Shown here: one piece after another, positions 12,120 through 22,504 of the stretch
Position numbering within the stretch: the stretch's first letter is position 1
How the letters are laid out: every line of letters starts with the position of its first letter
Origin: Ailurus styani
Lineage: Eukaryota > Chordata > Mammalia > Carnivora > Ailuridae
Assembly (NCBI GenBank): GCA_002007465.1
Contig: LNAC01000859.1
Span: 136,551 to 200,550, forward strand
DNA: 64,000 nt
Direction: 5' to 3'
Position numbers and translations under genes: made by a program
The notes under the pieces: model-generated
The model's input: the letters and a program-made list of their open reading frames with translations, nothing else
Databases searched by the model: none
What the model was told of the DNA's origin: nothing

Positions 12120-13120
12120 TTTCTTAGTCCCTATCCTATTTATCTGCTCTGATGTAGCTAGGATAATCTTTTTAAAATTGCAAGCTGACCACAACCTTAT
12201 CATGCTAAACTTGCCTATGGGATACAATCGAAAGTCCTTGAACTGGCCCATGAAGCCTTTGCTGATGGAACCTCTCCATACTCCATTTCTCCACCATATT
12301 CTCTGCCATGGCTCCTTGGAAATCTCCATGCCAAGTATGCTTTCTCATGGCTCTATGCCTCCACACATGCTCTACCATAAATAATCCTCTCCATCTGAAT
12401 AACTTCTACTTCCACTTCACATCCATGCTGGTATTAATCGCTCTATAAAGTCTTCCTGAAGAATCATTACAGTCCCATGGGTGCTTCACCTTTCTTTTCT
12501 CATTTCACCTTGCCATGTGCCTATCATATTACTTACGGAATCAGGTTATAATCATGGGTTTTCCTTTCTTTCCTGCTAAATGGTAAGCTTTTGAAGGGCT
12601 GGGCCCCCAGTTTGCTCATTTCTTTGTTTTTGCTTTCTACAACATTGTCTTGCATGTAGGAGTCCCTAAGAAAATAGTGAGTAAATTAATTGATGGCAAA
12701 TATTCTATGTTGCATAATGATATTGGGTACTTCCTCAAATACCGTGTTATGAAGTCTTGCCTAGCTCCAAATAGACAGTGGTTCCCTAACCTATGAGACC
12801 AACTTTTATCTTCCCTGTGCATTCCAGGCCCTTCACAATGTCCAACAGGAGACCCTTTCTGAAAAAATGGTAATCTTACATGTCCTTCAAAGTTCAAGAC
12901 TCATTTCCTTTAGGAAGCCCTCTTCAATAGAAATAGTATTTTCTTACTTTGAACTCCCAATGTTTTAGCACAGGAATGGATATTTGCCTATACTTTAAGA
13001 TTTTTTTTCTATGTATATGTACCCCTTTTTACCAAAACAATTTATCAAAGTTCTTTTGAATAAAGACTCCTCTCTGAGTTGTTTCTGCTACTTCATTAGT
13101 GCAAATATGACAGGTATTTA
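12120..13120 (+). mobile_element. LINE-2, ORF2 end and 3' UTR, possibly two copies
   Basis: L2 blocks include 'ttgcaagctgaccacaacct' (the 'catgtcactcccctgctcaaaa' region), 'gaactggcccatgaagcctt', 'ccttgccatgtgcctatcat', 'tggtaagcttttgaagggct' and 'tgcatgtaggagtccctaag'. A second series starts near 12830 with 'gtccttcaaagttcaagact' and 'ggaagccctcttcaatag'. The 3' segment recurs after a 3' end, so two overlapping insertions are likely. All frames here are broken. Confidence 0.7.
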
Positions 13121-13189
13121 ATATACTCTTTTATTATGTTATCCTTGAAGGAAGGAATAAAGAATCGCTCTGGATTCTGCTCCCAACGT

Positions 13190-13745
13190 GCTCTAAATCT
13201 GTTCTCACAGACTCGACTATTTTCTCTCTTTATCTTACTTGATATATCAGCATTGTCCATCAAAGCTGACCACTCTCTTTCTTGAAAGGTAGACTACAAT
13301 TAGCTTCCATACACTATACCCTTCTTTTTTTTTTTTTAAAGATTTTATTTATTTATTTGACAGAGAGAGAGAGATTACAAGTAGGCAGAGAGGCAGGCAG
13401 AGAGAGAGGAGGAAGCAGGCTCCCTGCCGAGCAGGGAGCCCGATGCGGGCCTCGATTCCAGGACCCTGAGATCATGACCTGAGCCGAAAGCAGAGGCTTT
13501 AACCCACTGAGCCACCCAGGCGCCCCACTATACCCTTCTGATCTTTTTTCGGTATCTCTGGCTACTCCCCAGTCAGCTCTGGAAGCCATTCTTCCTTTAC
13601 CAAACCATTAAATGTTTGATTCCTCAAGGATGTCTCTTCCCCAGGCCCATTTCTCATCTTACTCCTCAACGTACAGCCCAATCTGTGCTTTTTACAATTT
13701 CATCTTAAATAGAGCAGAAAAGTAACTTCACTCTGTTTAAAATGT
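13190..13745 (+). mobile_element. LINE-2 ORF2 fragment, split by a SINE
   Basis: L2 internal ORF2 phrases: 'ttgtccatcaaagctgacca', 'ctctctttcttgaaagg' on the left of the SINE, and 'tctctggctactccccagtc', 'tctcatcttactcctcaac' on the right. This is an earlier part of L2 than the preceding block, so it is a separate copy. Confidence 0.65.
13326..13525 (-). mobile_element. young CAN-SINE with 14-bp target-site duplication
   Basis: Minus-oriented, close to full length, with a long oligo-T start. The head complement 'ggctttaacccactgagcc' is that of the young mustelid-type subfamily. The exact direct repeat cactatacccttct flanks it at 13312-13325 and 13526-13539. Nested in an L2 fragment. Confidence 0.95.
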
Positions 13746-14403
13746 GCAACAATGTGTTTCAAACGGGCATAGTTCCTATCATTATAATGAATACGGGGAT
13801 ATATAAGAGCAAAGCACTGAATAATTTTAGAAAAATACTCAACAGATACATAGCATAAAAAGGACATTTATAAAGACCAGATGGACAAAGAAGATGGCCA
13901 GAGCACTTAAAAGTTATTTTGTTCTGTAAAACGTAACCTCAATTCAGATCGTTAGTGAATACAAAATCGTTTGTGCTTGTGTGATTTGGCTTTAAACCAC
14001 TGGAGAGAATATTTGTGCATTTACCCCAGCAAAAGTTGTAGCAGCCTCCCTCAGGCAGAAGCTTAAGTGTCTGATGATGTCAGTGACTTGCTTAAAAGAG
14101 GATAAAACAACATACCCTCAGGCAAGCAAGAAGATTTAAATAGAGCCAATTTAGGAAGTACAGTGCCTCAGCAAATTCAGAAATTAATTGAAATTAAGAT
14201 ATTTTGCTTTAAGATCTATGTCAAAAGATCCGTTCTTCAATTCTAATTTAGAAGTGGGGGAGGGGTGGGAGGAGAGAGTCAAATGTATATTCCATAAAAA
14301 GGAATTGCTGTATTCAAAAGTATACATTTAAAAATTACAGAACAAAAATCACCAGCATGCACTACTTCAAAATGATAGAAACGTGAAGTTTGTTTTTTGT
14401 TTT
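13746..14403. other. intronic DNA without recognised elements
   Basis: No gene or repeat family recognised. G-rich 'gtgggggaggggtgggagg' at about 14254-14272 is the only compositional feature. Confidence 0.4.
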
Positions 14404-14612
14404 TGTTTTTTTTAATAAGTCAGCTGGGACAAACTGATGGCTACCAGAAGGGAGGTGAGTGGGGGATGGGTTAAATAGGTGATGGTGATTAAGAAGTGCA
14501 TTTGTGATGAGCACCAGGTGTTGCATGGAACTGTTGAATCACTTCATTGTATACCTGGAACTATATTATACTATATGTTAACTAGAATTTAAATAAAAAC
14601 AAAAACAGAATT
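14404..14612 (+). mobile_element. L1 3' end (carnivore type)
   Basis: Carnivore L1 3' UTR: 'ctgatggctaccagaaggga', 'gatgagcaccaggtgttgca', 'ttgtatacctggaactatat', 'ctatatgttaactagaattt', then A-rich tail. Severely 5'-truncated. Confidence 0.88.
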
Positions 14613-14663
14613 GGCAGTATTTCTGAAAATGGGTGTGAAGACAGAGATCAAAACAGAAGGATC

Positions 14664-14689
14664 AAAAATAAATAAATAAATAAATAAAT
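14664..14689. repeat. (AAAT)n microsatellite
   Basis: About six tandem AAAT units in an A-rich stretch shortly after the L1 tail. Confidence 0.85.
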
Positions 14690-15117
14690 TGGGAAGGGGG
14701 AGGATTGCAATTTATTCTAATATAAATAATTTAGAAATTTAGATACATCTGAAACATGTTTTTGTCCTTTGTAGGATACAGTTCATGATAAATTACTTGT
14801 TGCTGTAGTTATTTAATTTGCATGCTTCATCTAGAACACAGACACATTTCTCCCAGGTATGGGGAGTAAATTACTGACCAAAGTCCCTGGGTCTCTAAAG
14901 CAAACTAGAGAGTCTAACTGAAACTTTATTAGCACGTACACCTATCCAATCTAATAGAAACTAGATAGTGATCTTTCTGGAGTCCATAATTGTGTTCTGA
15001 GAGCTAAACTTTTGACATCTGAGTGCAACAAACTCCCAGAGACACATCCATAAGAAGATTACATAAAGGAGGAACATTACATCAAGTGATTTCATGTATA
15101 AAAACACACCAACTTGA

Positions 15118-15243
15118 CGGGCATTAAGGAGGGTATGTGATGCCATGAGCACTGGGTGTTGCATGCAACTGATGAATTACTGAACTCTACATCTGAAACT
15201 AATGATGTACTATATGTTAGCTAATTGAATTTAAATAAAAAAA
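15118..15243 (+). mobile_element. L1 3' end, 5'-truncated
   Basis: 'gagggtatgtgatgccatga', 'gcactgggtgttgcatgcaa', 'gaaactaatgatgtactata' and 'ttgaatttaaataaaaaaaa' form a carnivore L1 3' terminus. A-rich flanks share 'aaaacacaccaa'/'aaaacacataccaa', a possible target-site duplication. It lies about 230 bp 3' of the NOL4 donor, antisense to the gene. Confidence 0.85.
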
Positions 15244-15467
15244 ACACATACCAATAGCTTTGTTTGAAACACTATCCATTTTGGACACTGTTATTCCTGG
15301 AAATTATTGCTTATTTGGACATAGGATATCTATCATTATAAATTTCTTGGCAACATATCATTGGGATTTGTTTAAAATATTTTTAGCAAAAATCTTCATC
15401 TCATATTAATATGTATTTCTTTATGACCTTCATGATGAACTTAGAAACGCTGAAAATTGTAACGTGA

Positions 15468-15473
15468 CCTTAC
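15468..15473 (-). promoter_or_regulatory. NOL4: 5' splice site of the NOL4 exon
   Basis: On the minus strand the exon ends AGCAAG and continues gtaaggt, a near-consensus donor (AAG|GTAAG). Reading past it gives Val-Arg-Ser-Arg, which departs from the NOL4 protein as I remember it. That supports the boundary. The break falls between codons (phase 0). Confidence 0.9.
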
Positions 15474-15757
15474 CTTGCTTCCATTTTCTCTCGCCTCTCG
15501 CTCCATCTTGAGGTCAGAAATTAGAAGATTCTTATATTTGTTTTTTCCATTACTGCTGTGGTCATCGATTCTGTATTCCGAAGTCAGCTGTGCTGAGAGG
15601 GGGCTATCACTCAAGTTCAGTGGCTGCTCCTCCTGCTCCAGCCCAGTTTTGCCATCACCGTTGGAGTCGCCCATCTCCCTGCTGTGTGTTCCCCCTGAAG
15701 CAATTGAACTGTGCCCCAGAGTCTCATTGCCATTAAAGCTCTCTGCAGCAGAATCAT
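15474..15757 (-). CDS. NOL4: internal exon of NOL4 (nucleolar protein 4), partial CDS
   Basis: The only supported coding segment: 284 bp with two bases (AT) completing a split Asp codon, then 94 uninterrupted codons ending in Lys. The translation starts DSAAESFNGNET and includes the stretches SREMGDSNGDGKTGLEQ, PLNLSDSPLSAQL, KNKYKNLLISDLK and MEREARENGSK, which I recognise as the central part of NOL4. It is rich in Ser, Asp, Glu, Gly and Asn and probably mostly disordered. The basic KNKYKNLL patch is the main ordered-looking piece. PLNLS (15609-15623) fits the CtBP co-repressor motif PxDLS/PLNLS. NOL4 is a nuclear/nucleolar protein expressed mainly in brain and testis, and its biochemical role is poorly known. 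Met at 15672-15674 is internal, because the frame is open upstream to the acceptor. The paralogue NOL4L is the main alternative. The long AT-rich introns favour NOL4. Confidence 0.88.
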
Positions 15758-15775
15758 CTGTTGGAAAGAATAGTT
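15758..15775 (-). promoter_or_regulatory. NOL4: 3' splice site of the NOL4 exon
   Basis: Read on the minus strand the intron ends 'ctattctttccaacag' and the exon begins ATGATTCTG: a short pyrimidine tract followed by CAG. The exon starts with two bases of a split Asp codon, so the upstream exon must contribute a G (phase 1). 'aattaattaaaat' just upstream could hold the branch point, but I cannot place it. Confidence 0.88.
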
Positions 15776-15789
15776 TGATTTTAATTAAT

Positions 15790-15945
15790 TTGCCATTCAG
15801 TTACTACTTCAACATTTACTGAGCTCCTATTATGTACTTGGCATTGTGGTAATTTTACATAGCCTGTGTAATTTATCCTTACAAATAAACTTGTGAAGCA
15901 GCCATTGTTGTTTGTAACCTAGTAGGCAAAAGAACTGAAATAAAA
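15790..15945 (+). mobile_element. MIR SINE next to the exon acceptor
   Basis: MIR core blocks: 'aacatttactgagctcctat', 'tatgtacttggcattgtggt', 'aacttgtgaagcagccattg'. It starts about 30 bp on the intronic side of the NOL4 acceptor, antisense to the gene. Confidence 0.75.
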
Positions 15946-16189
15946 TAATAAGAAGATAAAATAAGGAAAACAGTTCAATCTCAAAGGCAATTTCAAAGAA
16001 AAGCAAATTGAAGCAAAGAGAAAACTCAATTATTTTGCAGATAGTTTTTGTTTTTCTAGTGAGAACATCCAGATTTGGTGAAAATTCTCTGAAAAAAAAA
16101 GCCATGTCTATTCTGTTAGTGGGGTGTATGTTTGTTCAAGTTTTATGAGTGTTTAATATGCATTTAAAACATTAAAATTGCTCATAACC

Positions 16190-16640
16190 TTTGCTCCAGT
16201 CATTACAGTTCTGGAGCCTCTAAGCCTAAAGAGTATAATCATTGTATGCATTTCTGTGCAGGTAAAAAATCCTTTATACCGGAATTGTTTACAATAGCAA
16301 ACATTCAGAAGTGACCGAAATTACAAAAAATTAAAAATTGGCTTAATATATGTTGGAATGATTAGAATATGGGAAATGTGGAATCTTTTTCCATTAATAT
16401 TAATGGGAAGTGTGAACTGTTAAATGGAAAAAGCTAGAAAGCTAGCTTTAAAAACAGTCAAATGATCCCAATTGTCTAAAAAGAACACACATACCCCTAT
16501 AGAGGGAGAAGAGTGGAAAAAATGTAGTCTAAAATATTAATATTAATTTCTTCTTAACTGGAATGGCACTAGATTTTTAAATACTCTTTATTATCTACAA
16601 CATATATAATTTTCTAATAAAAAATAAATAACTGTAGGAA
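16190..16640. mobile_element. possible ancient L1M relic
   Basis: Phrases such as 'ttgtttacaatagcaaacat' and 'aagtgaccgaaattac' resemble old L1 3' regions ('..tttataatagcaaaaaattggaaacaacc'). The match is weak, so orientation and family are not assigned. Confidence 0.35.
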
Positions 16641-16707
16641 TAAAAAAATAAAAAGCAAAACATGGAAGAAAGGGAAGAAACAAAATCAGTCAAAATTTTC
16701 TGCTTTT

Positions 16708-16741
16708 ACACTTGATCTTAGCCAAAAGGCCGAGAAGCGAT
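16708..16741 (-). pseudogene. 3'-truncated U2 snRNA retropseudogene
   Basis: On the minus strand this reads as the exact first 34 nt of U2 snRNA, from ATCGCTTCTCGG through GCTAAGATCAAGTGT. It includes the 5' terminus and the branch-point-recognition neighbourhood, then stops. There is no poly-A. Direct repeats flank it: aaaattttctgctttt at 16692-16707 and aaaattttctggcttt at 16742-16757 (one base indel). The minus-strand left border, ttttaaagcc, resembles an L1 endonuclease site. This is a retrotransposed RNA 5' fragment, not a functional gene. The Sm site and 3' stem-loops are absent. Confidence 0.93.
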
Positions 16742-17084
16742 AAAATTTTCTGGCTTTAAAATAAAGGATAAGCTTATTCAGAAATACACATCAGTAACAA
16801 TTAGAGTAAGAAAATTTACACGAAACAATAAAATTCTATTTTTCTTAATTTCATCTTTAAATTAATTTTAAAGGATTATGAAGGACGAAGGTGTTAAATT
16901 GTTTCCTTTAATTAAGGGTTATTGATGAAGTAATATAAATATGAGTGGGTATGAGTAATATTTTGATTTCTGAACATCTCAAGTTTGCTTTATTTTTGTA
17001 GGATGTCATGAAATATTTAATGCCTTCTAATCAATTAAATTGATGAAAATAATATTTAAATTCTGAAGGAGTGGTATAACTCAC

Positions 17085-17690
17085 CTGTTCATTTATTTAT
17101 TCAACATTTATTCAACACCTACACTAGGCCAAAAGGCAGTTAAATAATTTGGCCAACACAAACTATGCCTTCAGTGAGTTCACAAATAATCAAAAGAGAT
17201 GAAAAAAAAAAAAAAGCCATGCAACTAAGATGCAAAGGAAAAAAGGCTTTGATCCAAAACAAGCGGTAAAGACATCACAGAAGTTTTCCTAAAGAAGGTG
17301 GCATATGAGCTGAATTTCAAAAGATGAGTAACCTTTAACCAGGTGAAGAAGTTGGGGCAGAGCGTCCACCTAGGTATGGGCATATGCAACATCTTCGAGG
17401 AAGGAAAGTGCAGGGTGGATGAGAAATAAGGTTGGGTTGCTAAGTGCAAATAGGAGAGTCAGAAAGAGAAACCTAGATAGAGAGGCAGAGGAGGAAGAGC
17501 TCAGCTTGGACTTTGGGAGCAAATAGGATCAATTTTATTGTCAGAAGTGATATGAAAAAAAATCTTTTAAAGAGATTACTCTGATTGATGAGGAGAATGG
17601 GATGAAGATGACAAAATGGGAAATCATTAAGAGCTCTAGAAGCCATCTGAATCAACAATGTTGAATGTCTGAACCAAAGCGGCAGGAGTG
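17085..17690 (-). mobile_element. LINE-2, inverted, 3' end to ORF2
   Basis: The left edge is the reversed L2 terminus ('tcatttatttattcaacatt', 'attcaacacctacactaggc'). The text then follows reversed L2: 'agaaggtggcatatgagctg', 'gatgagtaacctttaacca', 'agattactctgattgatgag'. Minus-strand frames at 17225-17449 and 17473-17787 are fragments of its dead ORF2. Confidence 0.75.
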
Positions 17691-18380
17691 TAGTACACGA
17701 AGGGACTAGAATAATCCTAAGAAAAAACAGGTAAGACAGAGTAGGACAGACAAGGGTCCAGCAGGAAACCCCGATCTCCAGCTCCAATGGAAAACGAAAA
17801 CAAAGGCACTAGGATTAATCTTCAGTAATATTTTAAAAACTTAAATTTTAAAAACTTAATATTTTAAAACTATCTTGTGAAAAAGTTAAAACGTATGCAA
17901 ATGGCAAGATTCTACTCATAAATTACATCTTTTACTTCCCCATTCAGCAAAGAACTTCATGTGGAAAGAAAACAAACATAAGAGAATTTAGGGACACCCA
18001 GTCATAAATAATATGACCTAGCACTTTCCATAGCTACTGAGAAATCAAAAACATTCTTTTAATCATGAAATATATAAGGTTTTTGAAATAGAGAATTAGG
18101 GGAATAATTTATTTAAGTAATGGAAAATTGCACATGTCCTTTGTGTGAAGTCAAATCCAACGCTAAAATATGCAAGGTCATTTTAAATTATTTCTTTCCA
18201 CAAAAGTCTAAAGAAAAACATAATGGACACATTCTAGGCCAATTATTAAATTCACAAAGAAAAGTGTGATTTAACATTTGTATACTAGAATCCCTTAAAA
18301 AATGCTAAACATTTTATGTAAGAAAATTTTATCAATATGTTAAAAGAATGAATAATTCTAAAAGTATATTACATTTTAAA
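17691..18380. other. intronic DNA without recognised elements
   Basis: AT-rich. A small imperfect tandem of TTTTAAAAACTTAA-like units lies at 17825-17868. No element or gene recognised. Confidence 0.4.
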
Positions 18381-18391
18381 ACCTAAATCTA

Positions 18392-18606
18392 GGAGTGCTT
18401 GGGTGGTTCAGTCAGTTAAGCATCTACCTTTGGCTCAGGTCATGATCTCAGGGTCCTGGCATGGAGCCCCAGGTCTCTGTCAGGCCCCCTGCTCAGCTGG
18501 AAGCTTGCTTCTCCCTCTCCCTCTGCTCCTCCCCCTGTTTGTGCTCTCTTGCTCCCTGTCTCTAGCTCTGTCTCAAATAAATAAATGAATCTTTTAAAAA
18601 AATAAA
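18392..18606 (+). mobile_element. CAN-SINE
   Basis: Plus-oriented. Head 'gtgcttgggtggttcagtca', then 'ggctcaggtcatgatctcag', CT-rich body and tail 'caaataaataaatgaatctt'. Flanks carry an imperfect duplication of 'aaacctaaatcta' / 'aaaccaaatcta'. Older subfamily ('cagttaagcat'). Confidence 0.9.
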
Positions 18607-20493
18607 ATAAAACCAAATCTATACTAGCATAAAACAAACCCAATATCTATTATAGTTAAAAATTAAAAATAGTACATCTCTGTCTTTAGCCTGAAATCGT
18701 CATACATAGTTAGTAACTAGTGTACCATTTATTCACATTTTAAATAAGATAAACATTATTCTTTATCGGGAGAATATTTAATAAAAGTCATGTATTTATA
18801 ATTTTGGTATAAAATATAAACAATAAAGGAGAAAATATTTTTAGACAGAGTAGTTCACTCCAGATGTTACCAAGGTAACTAAATTCTACAGCTTTCCATA
18901 TTTCATTCGTGAGTAAATCAGTATGTTTTATGAAGAACAAATGAATGATTTGCTTATTTGTATAAAATACACATTCACACATTTTATCATCTAAATGGTA
19001 AAAGAACCAGTAATGTCACATGTCATTATTTTATAAATAAAAATTTAAAATAAAGTTTTTGATATCTATATTAGAAAAACACAATATCGAGCGTGAGCAG
19101 ACATTAAGCTGACGCTAAACGAACCATTTCTTATTGTCTGGTTTCTTGTAACCGTGTTAACAATTTTTATTTTCTCTTCCTTATAGACAGTTTTTCAGAT
19201 TTTGAAACCACACACCTCAGACTCCTATGTATCATAACCAACTCATATCAGCTTATTGCTTTAATTTAAAGGGGAAATCTGCTTTCTTACCCAAGATAAT
19301 TTGCTCCATCCTGAGTGGCTGCTGGCGTGTGGGTAGCGAACCGCTATACAAAGGGTACAGTGTTGAGATCAGAAGGTATGGCCTTTAGGTTCACAGGCCC
19401 AGAACGCTGGTGCTTCTCTCAAGTTTCAGCCTGGGTACCATAGCACTGGCACTAAAAACTCTGTTTGAGGACCAAGGAGAAAACGGCACCTGGAGCTTGG
19501 GAAATTAAGAGTGCCCAGGGTACCTAGCAACAGAAGAGAATGTGGAATGTGATGACAGGAAACGTGGCATCCAGTGACATCAGGAGGGCCACTGGATGTT
19601 TGGGTTGCTTTGCTCTGAGCCTGGTTTTGCTGGGATGGATTTAGGCCTGTGCAGAGGGCCATCCAAATGAGCTCAGCTGCGGCTCTTACCTGTAAGGTGC
19701 AGTAACGCTAACCATAGTGACCAGCTATTCATTTTCTTCTTTCTCCTTCCTACTCCCCATTCCCTCCAGCAATTAGCACAGACCCCAGAAGTACTATTTG
19801 TTTAAATTTTGTCTAAAGTCATCACAAGAGTCAATGGTTAGCTCTCTCTACATAAAGAGAATTAACCTATAACAGCAAGTATGATGTATGTGTATTTAAG
19901 TATATAAATATGCATGTATGTGTTCTCTCTATATATAAACATAATGTGATGTATATATATTTGAAAACTCCCAAAGCACCTGACCTACATTCTCATTCAG
20001 CTACTTTCAGTAGTTCATTACGGCCTTTAGGCCAAGTGCCTTGGGCAAAATGAATAGGAAAATATATATAAAATCCGCATTTTAAGATTAGTATTTGGAA
20101 ATTTAGTCCAAAAATCCAGGTCAGAGGCTTATAGGGTCCATAAAACTTTTTATGATTTTCCGCCAAATGTACCACAGTCCTCTGCCCCTAGTCCTTTGGT
20201 GCCTCCTTAGAAAACTGCCCTTTAATATCTGACCATAAAGCGAACTTTTAAATCCAAAATATAGATGTAAATAACTCTGTATCAAAAGATTGGCACCTTA
20301 ATACCCCCAAAAAATAGAAAAAAATAATAAAAAAATCCTTCTAAGTCTATTTGCAAAATGGAGCTTAGGGGCCAGTCCCTTCATCTCTTTGTCACTCCAA
20401 ACCTCTGCTCTAAGTCTTCTTCCAACCTAGGGTCCCCTATAAAAAAATGGAGGTATATCCATTGCTAGACCATATCCTACATTTTTTCTCTCC
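18607..20493. other. intronic DNA without recognised elements
   Basis: No interspersed repeat or exon recognised. It includes a CpG-retaining patch at about 19088-19157 and a moderately GC-rich stretch at 19300-19700. Minus-strand frames at 19426-19662 and 19993-20175 have no recognisable similarity. Confidence 0.4.
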
Positions 20494-20680
20494 TTTCAAG
20501 TTTTTATTTAAATTCCAGATAGTTAACATATAGTGTAATATTAGGCTCAGGTGTAGGAATTAGGGATCCATCACTTACATAATTCCACATATGAGTAAGA
20601 TTATATGTCCATACTCTACATCTTACACCATAGCTCCCTCTACCCTGCAACATGAAGCCGGAAATCCAGTCTAAATAAAT
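20494..20680 (-). mobile_element. L1 3' end fragment, inverted
   Basis: Reversed L1 terminus: 'tttttatttaaattccagat', 'agttaacatatagtgtaata', 'ttaggctcaggtgta'. It is followed by 'aattccacatatgagtaag', which is the reversed 'ctcatatgtggaatt' block normally several hundred bases further from the terminus. The fragment is therefore internally deleted. Its outer 21 bp are the exact reverse complement of the end of the next element. Confidence 0.8.
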
Positions 20681-21861
20681 CCTTTGTGAGGACACAAGCA
20701 GCAATCTCTTTGATATCATCCATAGCAACTTCTTACCAGACATATCTCCAAAGGCAAGGGAAACAAAAGCAATAATGAACTCCTGGGACTTTGTCAAGAT
20801 AAAAAGTTTCCGCACAGTGAAGGAAACAATCAATAAAACTAAAAGACAACCTACACATAGGAGAAGATATTTGCAAATGACATATCTGGTAAAGAGTTAG
20901 TATCCAAAATCTATAAAGAATTTATCAAACTTAACACCCAAAAAACAAATAATCCAGTTAAGAAATGGGCAGAAGACATGAAGACACATCTTTCCAAACA
21001 AGATATATAAACAGCTAACAGACACATGAAAAGATGCTCAATGTCACTCATCATCAGAGAAATACAAATCAAATATATGATGAGATTCCACCTCTAACCT
21101 GTCAGAATGGCTAAAATTAACAACACAGGAAACAACAGGTGTTGGCGAGGATGCAGGGAAAGGGTAACCTTCTTCCACTGTTGGTGGGAAAGCAAACTAG
21201 TGCAGCCACTCTGGAAAACAGTATGGAGATTCCTCAAAAAGTTAAAAATAGAACTATCCTATGATCCAGCAATTGCACTAATAGGTATTTACCCAAAGTA
21301 CACAAAAATACTGATTCCAAGGGGCACATATACCTGATGTTTATAGCAGCGTTATCAGCAATAGTCAAAGTATGGAAAGAGCTCAAATGTCCATCAACTA
21401 ATGAATGCATAAAAAAGAAATGGCATACATATCTATATATGTATAGAGAGAGACAGATGTACAGTAGAATATTACTCAGCCATCAAAAAGAATGAAATCT
21501 TGCTATTTGTAATGACATGGATGGATATAGACTGTATTATGCTAAGCGAAATAAGTTGGTCAGAGAAGGACAAATACTATATGCTCATATGTGGAATTTA
21601 AGAAATAAGACAGATGACATAGGTGAAGGAAGAAAAAAGAGAGGGGGGAGGCAAACTATAAAAGACTATTAACTACAGAGAACAAACTGAGGGTTGTTGG
21701 AGGTGAGGTGGGCAGATGGGCAAAAGGGGTCATGAATATGAAGGAGGACACCTGTGATAAGCACTGGGTGTTATATGTAAGTGACAAATCTCTAAATTCT
21801 ACTCCTGAAACCGATAATACACTATATGTTAACTAACCAGAATTTAAATAAAAACTTGAAA
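20681..21861 (+). mobile_element. L1, ORF2 C-terminus and 3' UTR
   Basis: Plus-oriented 5'-truncated L1. ORF2 phrases include 'atctccaaaggcaagggaaa', 'aagaaatgggcagaagacat', 'aggtgttggcgaggatgcag', 'ctatgatccagcaattgcac', 'tattactcagccatcaaaaa' and 'atgacatggatggatataga'. The 3' UTR has 'gcactgggtgttatatgtaa' and 'actatatgttaactaaccag'. The frame at 21107-21337 is the ORF2 C-terminal relic ([12 protein letters not shown]... [13 protein letters not shown]). Stops and frameshifts elsewhere make it inactive. Confidence 0.95.
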
Positions 21862-21868
21862 CAAAGAT

Positions 21869-21916
<48 letters not shown>
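21869..21916. repeat. (GATA)12 microsatellite
   Basis: Twelve perfect GATA units immediately after the L1 3' end. It probably grew from the A-rich tail. Likely polymorphic in length. Confidence 0.97.
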
Positions 21917-21922
<6 letters not shown>

Positions 21923-22504
21923 CGATCCTTTTGGGACAGCCCCATTCCTCCCTGAGTCCAAGACCCTGACACACTCCTGCCTTTGTCCATTTGCAGTTGT
22001 CATCTAGAAATTTCTTCCTCAATTTTCTTATTTCCTTTCTTCAAATCCTTCTGATTCCTTTTCCATTCTTTGATTTCTATTTTACTTATCTTCTATAATA
22101 CTGTTAAGTAAACAGCACTGTTCTATCATTTATATGCAAAAATTTTAATTGCTGATTACAAAAGTCTTGCACTTCAAAGTCCTTAATACCACAAAAATCT
22201 TTGAAAAGATAAGTAATCAAGATATTTGCAAGCTAAAATCCAGATTATATACTATTTAATAATGCTATTTTAAACATGGACAAAAAAGTGATCCTACATT
22301 TTGAAGTCAAACATTCACACTAAGGCGTTTACTAATATAAATAAATAAATTTATATGTATATAGGTATATATAAAAAGTTAAAAGGCATTGATTTTAAAA
22401 TGATAAAACAAATATTGAGGATGAGAAAGTACAGAAGGATTCAGTTTTTCCCCTCCAAAGTGAAGGATAAGTTGTTAAAACTTGACCTCTTTATCGCTAA
22501 GAAG
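21917..22504. other. intronic DNA without recognised elements
   Basis: AT-rich, with no gene or repeat family recognised. Confidence 0.4.

Noticed and set aside
15672..15674. ATG inside the NOL4 exon as a translation start
   Set aside because: The reading frame is open upstream to the splice acceptor and that upstream part also matches NOL4, so this Met is internal.
21107..21337. Plus-strand frame with clear protein similarity
   Set aside because: It is the C-terminal part of L1 ORF2 in a 5'-truncated, mutated copy. Annotated as mobile element rather than gene.
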